A DNA stretch of 64,000 nucleotides. Source: Circinella minor (Eukaryota; Mucoromycota; Mucoromycetes; Mucorales; Lichtheimiaceae). Both the position numbers and the translations under genes were made by a program. The notes below the pieces were generated by a model. The model did not search any database and was not told the DNA's origin. It worked only from the letters and a program-made list of their open reading frames with translations. Each line of letters starts with the position of its first letter. Position 1 is the first letter of the stretch. This document shows positions 59,712 through 64,000 of the stretch, in pieces. Location: positions 124,001-188,000 of the forward strand of contig JAEPRB010000046.1 of NCBI GenBank assembly GCA_016758965.1, read 5' to 3'.

Positions 59712-59718
59712 TGAGTCA
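59712..59718 (-). promoter_or_regulatory. Proximal TGACTCA (Gcn4/Cpc1-like) site
   Basis: TGAGTCA on the plus strand, which is TGACTCA on the other, about 242 bp upstream of the ARG5,6 ATG. This is the consensus for the Gcn4/Cpc1 general amino-acid control factor, and arginine biosynthetic genes are classic targets in fungi. Assignment is inference from motif plus context. Confidence 0.6.
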
Positions 59719-59959
59719 ATTTTCTTTGGTTTTCATACTTTAAGCCACTTGATATTCCATATTTGGATAGAATTCGATCTCATTTCCATTTTTTTTTGTC
59801 AGCGTTCCCTGGTCTTTGCTTTACTTCTTGCTTGTCAACCTTTTGTAGCCCCTTTTTAATCCTCTTTTAGGCGCACACGAGGCAGAAAAGTTTCGCTTTT
59901 TCATTCTTATACAAGTGACGACATTTCTCTTCTCAGTCTATTATAATATAAATTTACAA

Positions 59960-62659
<2,700 letters not shown>

Positions 62660-63011
62660 ATTGAAATATTTTTATCCTTCACCTTTAAACACCCTATTTT
62701 CATATTCTTTCCACACACACACACACACACACACACTCGCACAAATCAAAATCTTAACAACTAGTACTACCCTCTACATCAAATTTAAATGCATTCCTTG
62801 TTCTGTATAGAAAAATAAAAAGTTCATCATAATTAAAGTTTTCTTGTATTAGCAAGCTGCAGGTACAAAAGATGGTAATAAATTACATGTAAAATAAGTG
62901 GAAAAGAGAAAAGAATGTACAAGAAGGAGGGTAAATGGTTATAGAAGGCACAAAAAAATGAAGAGGAGTTTACTATTATTACTATTACTACTACTGTTAT
63001 TATTATTATTA
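62660..63011. other. Convergent 3' spacer with (CA)n repeat
   Basis: ARG5,6 and the DTW gene converge here. The spacer has an (AC)n run at 62712-62736 and a Leu-codon-like TTA repeat at about 62973-63015, part of which lies at the DTW 3' end. No ORF is supported. Confidence 0.6.
62712..62736. repeat. (CA)n microsatellite
   Basis: An uninterrupted CA dinucleotide run in the ARG5,6 3' UTR. Confidence 0.9.
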
Positions 63012-64000
63012 TTATTTCTTTTCTTCGTCATTATCATTAGCATATTGTATATAATCCGATCGATGACGGTGAGTGAATTTTTTACCCTTCTTCTGATTTC
63101 GATAAACATCTTGTATCATATTATAAAAGAATCGATAATAAAATAACAAATTATCATAACGTCCATCATAACATCCTTCTTTTGTTTCATAAGTTTCAGC
63201 AAATTCACGGTATATATAATAAATCGCTTCAATGGTAGCGAGATGATTTTCACCCATTTGTTGATATCGCCAAAAATGAGTTTTACGAGGGGAAATGGTT
63301 ACTTTTTGCATTCGTTGCAATAAGGGTGTTTCACGTACAATTTTGCCTGCTTGTTTCCATGTTCCATCAATGACAGTAATACGATCAAATGATTCACGGG
63401 GTATTTCATCAAGTCGTTTAGCATCATCTCCAGGGAATAATAAAAGAGAGCGTTCAGGTTGTTGAAATTCAGGAATTTCTTGCCAGGAATAAACTTTGAC
63501 ATCGTCGTTGGCAATGACGGCTGAGTGAAGTGCGGTTGATTTACCGTCTAATTCTCGTTCATGTTTGATCCTACAAATATACATGACAGTAGTATTAATT
63601 ATCAATACATTATAAGTAATTATATATAAGTGTCAGAGAGTACTGTAAAGGAGTGCTACATCATAATAACTAAAAGGAAAAAAGAAGGAAATTAACGCTT
63701 TTAAGCTTTATTTGGTGCTTACACATTTAGTGGTACAGGCAACTTTATGTAAGGAATCTCGGACCGATCCATACCTACAACAGAAAAACATCGGTAACAG
63801 AAGTATTTAACTGATTTTTTACATTGTGCACAAGTTGTTCGTTGTTTCACTGTGTCAAGTACACTATCGTCGCTAATCTTCAAATCGTTAAAAGGAGAAG
63901 TTGGTTTAATTCGTTTGGTTTCATTTTCTCCTGCATGCTGTTCATTACTATTATTTTTTTCTCCTTCTGAAAACGATCGTTTAATAGATGGTGCTTCCAT
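63012..64000 (-). CDS. DTW-domain tRNA-uridine aminocarboxypropyltransferase (DTWD1-like)
   Basis: Two exons (63723-64000 and 63012-63570) encode 278 aa. The start codon uses the last three bases of the window, so a longer N-terminus cannot be excluded. The N-terminal ~60 residues are polar and contain KRIKP, a possible nuclear signal. A zinc-like CAQCKKSVKYFCYRC follows, then IPYIKLPVPLNVIKHERELD. The DTW motif region is RITVIDGTWKQAGKI (~residue 160), with SLLLFPGDDAKRL before it and HFWRYQQMGENHLATIEAIY after. DTWD1 transfers the aminocarboxypropyl group of SAM to U20 of tRNA (acp3U). The C-terminus is basic then acidic (HRHRSDYIQYANDNDEEKK). Confidence 0.92.

Larger units (their letters stand above)
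58043..59959. other. Intergenic region with ARG5,6 promoter
   Basis: About 1.9 kb. Starts with a TTA repeat (58046-58075) in the Nudix 3' UTR. The 65-codon minus-strand ORF at 58421-58618 is unsupported. The right part holds two TGACTCA motifs and a T/C-rich leader before the ARG5,6 ATG. Confidence 0.45.

Overview
The window reads as nuclear DNA of an AT-rich, intron-rich filamentous fungus, most likely an early-diverging lineage such as Mucoromycota/Mucorales (inference). Fungal markers seen directly are a fused acetylglutamate kinase/acetylglutamyl-phosphate reductase (ARG5,6 type), a BiP ending in HDEL, an arrestin-type adaptor with PPxY motifs and a stand-alone adenylating reductase. CLASRP-, ABHD10- and Yippee-type genes are reduced or missing in many yeasts, so they point away from Saccharomycotina. 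Introns are short (mostly 50-130 nt), very AT-rich and flanked by GT...AG. Every multi-exon model below was checked by hand: reading phase is kept across all junctions, and the one exception is flagged.

Layout. 1-4,000 is genic, all on the minus strand: the 5' end of a biotin-dependent carboxylase, SGT1, and an arrestin-like adaptor. 4,003-12,728 is gene-poor and AT-rich, holding one tRNA-Lys(UUU) and a 1.9-kb element with CACTA-like ends (7780-9684). 12.7-14.6 kb is an F-box/LRR gene with an apparent frame break. 17.7-20.1 kb is an 8-exon MFS transporter of the allantoate/anion:cation symporter type, and 22.4-23.1 kb is Cu/Zn superoxide dismutase. 25.4-38.2 kb is dense: ABHD10-like hydrolase, Yippee, CLASRP splicing factor, SLC35F-like transporter, 40S protein uS8, a 14-exon KH-like repeat protein and an 85-aa three-exon gene. 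38,780-39,235 is a 456-bp MITE with a perfect 9-bp target duplication. 41.1-49.7 kb holds the Golgi SNARE Gos1, a TBC RabGAP with coiled coil, and ER BiP/Kar2. 53.1-58.0 kb holds an A-T-R adenylate-forming reductase and a peroxisomal (SKL) Nudix hydrolase. 60.0-64.0 kb holds arginine biosynthesis ARG5,6 and a DTWD1-type tRNA-modifying enzyme whose start codon lies on the last base.

The gene set is mostly housekeeping: secretory traffic (Gos1, TBC GAP, BiP, arrestin), RNA processing and translation (CLASRP, uS8, tRNA-Lys, DTW enzyme, KH-like protein), and metabolism (ARG5,6, carboxylase, SOD1, Nudix, AFR). No operon-like or clearly clustered pathway is visible. The least explained items are the two non-autonomous transposons, the KH-like protein with a Gln/Pro-rich middle, the 85-aa gene and the broken F-box frame.
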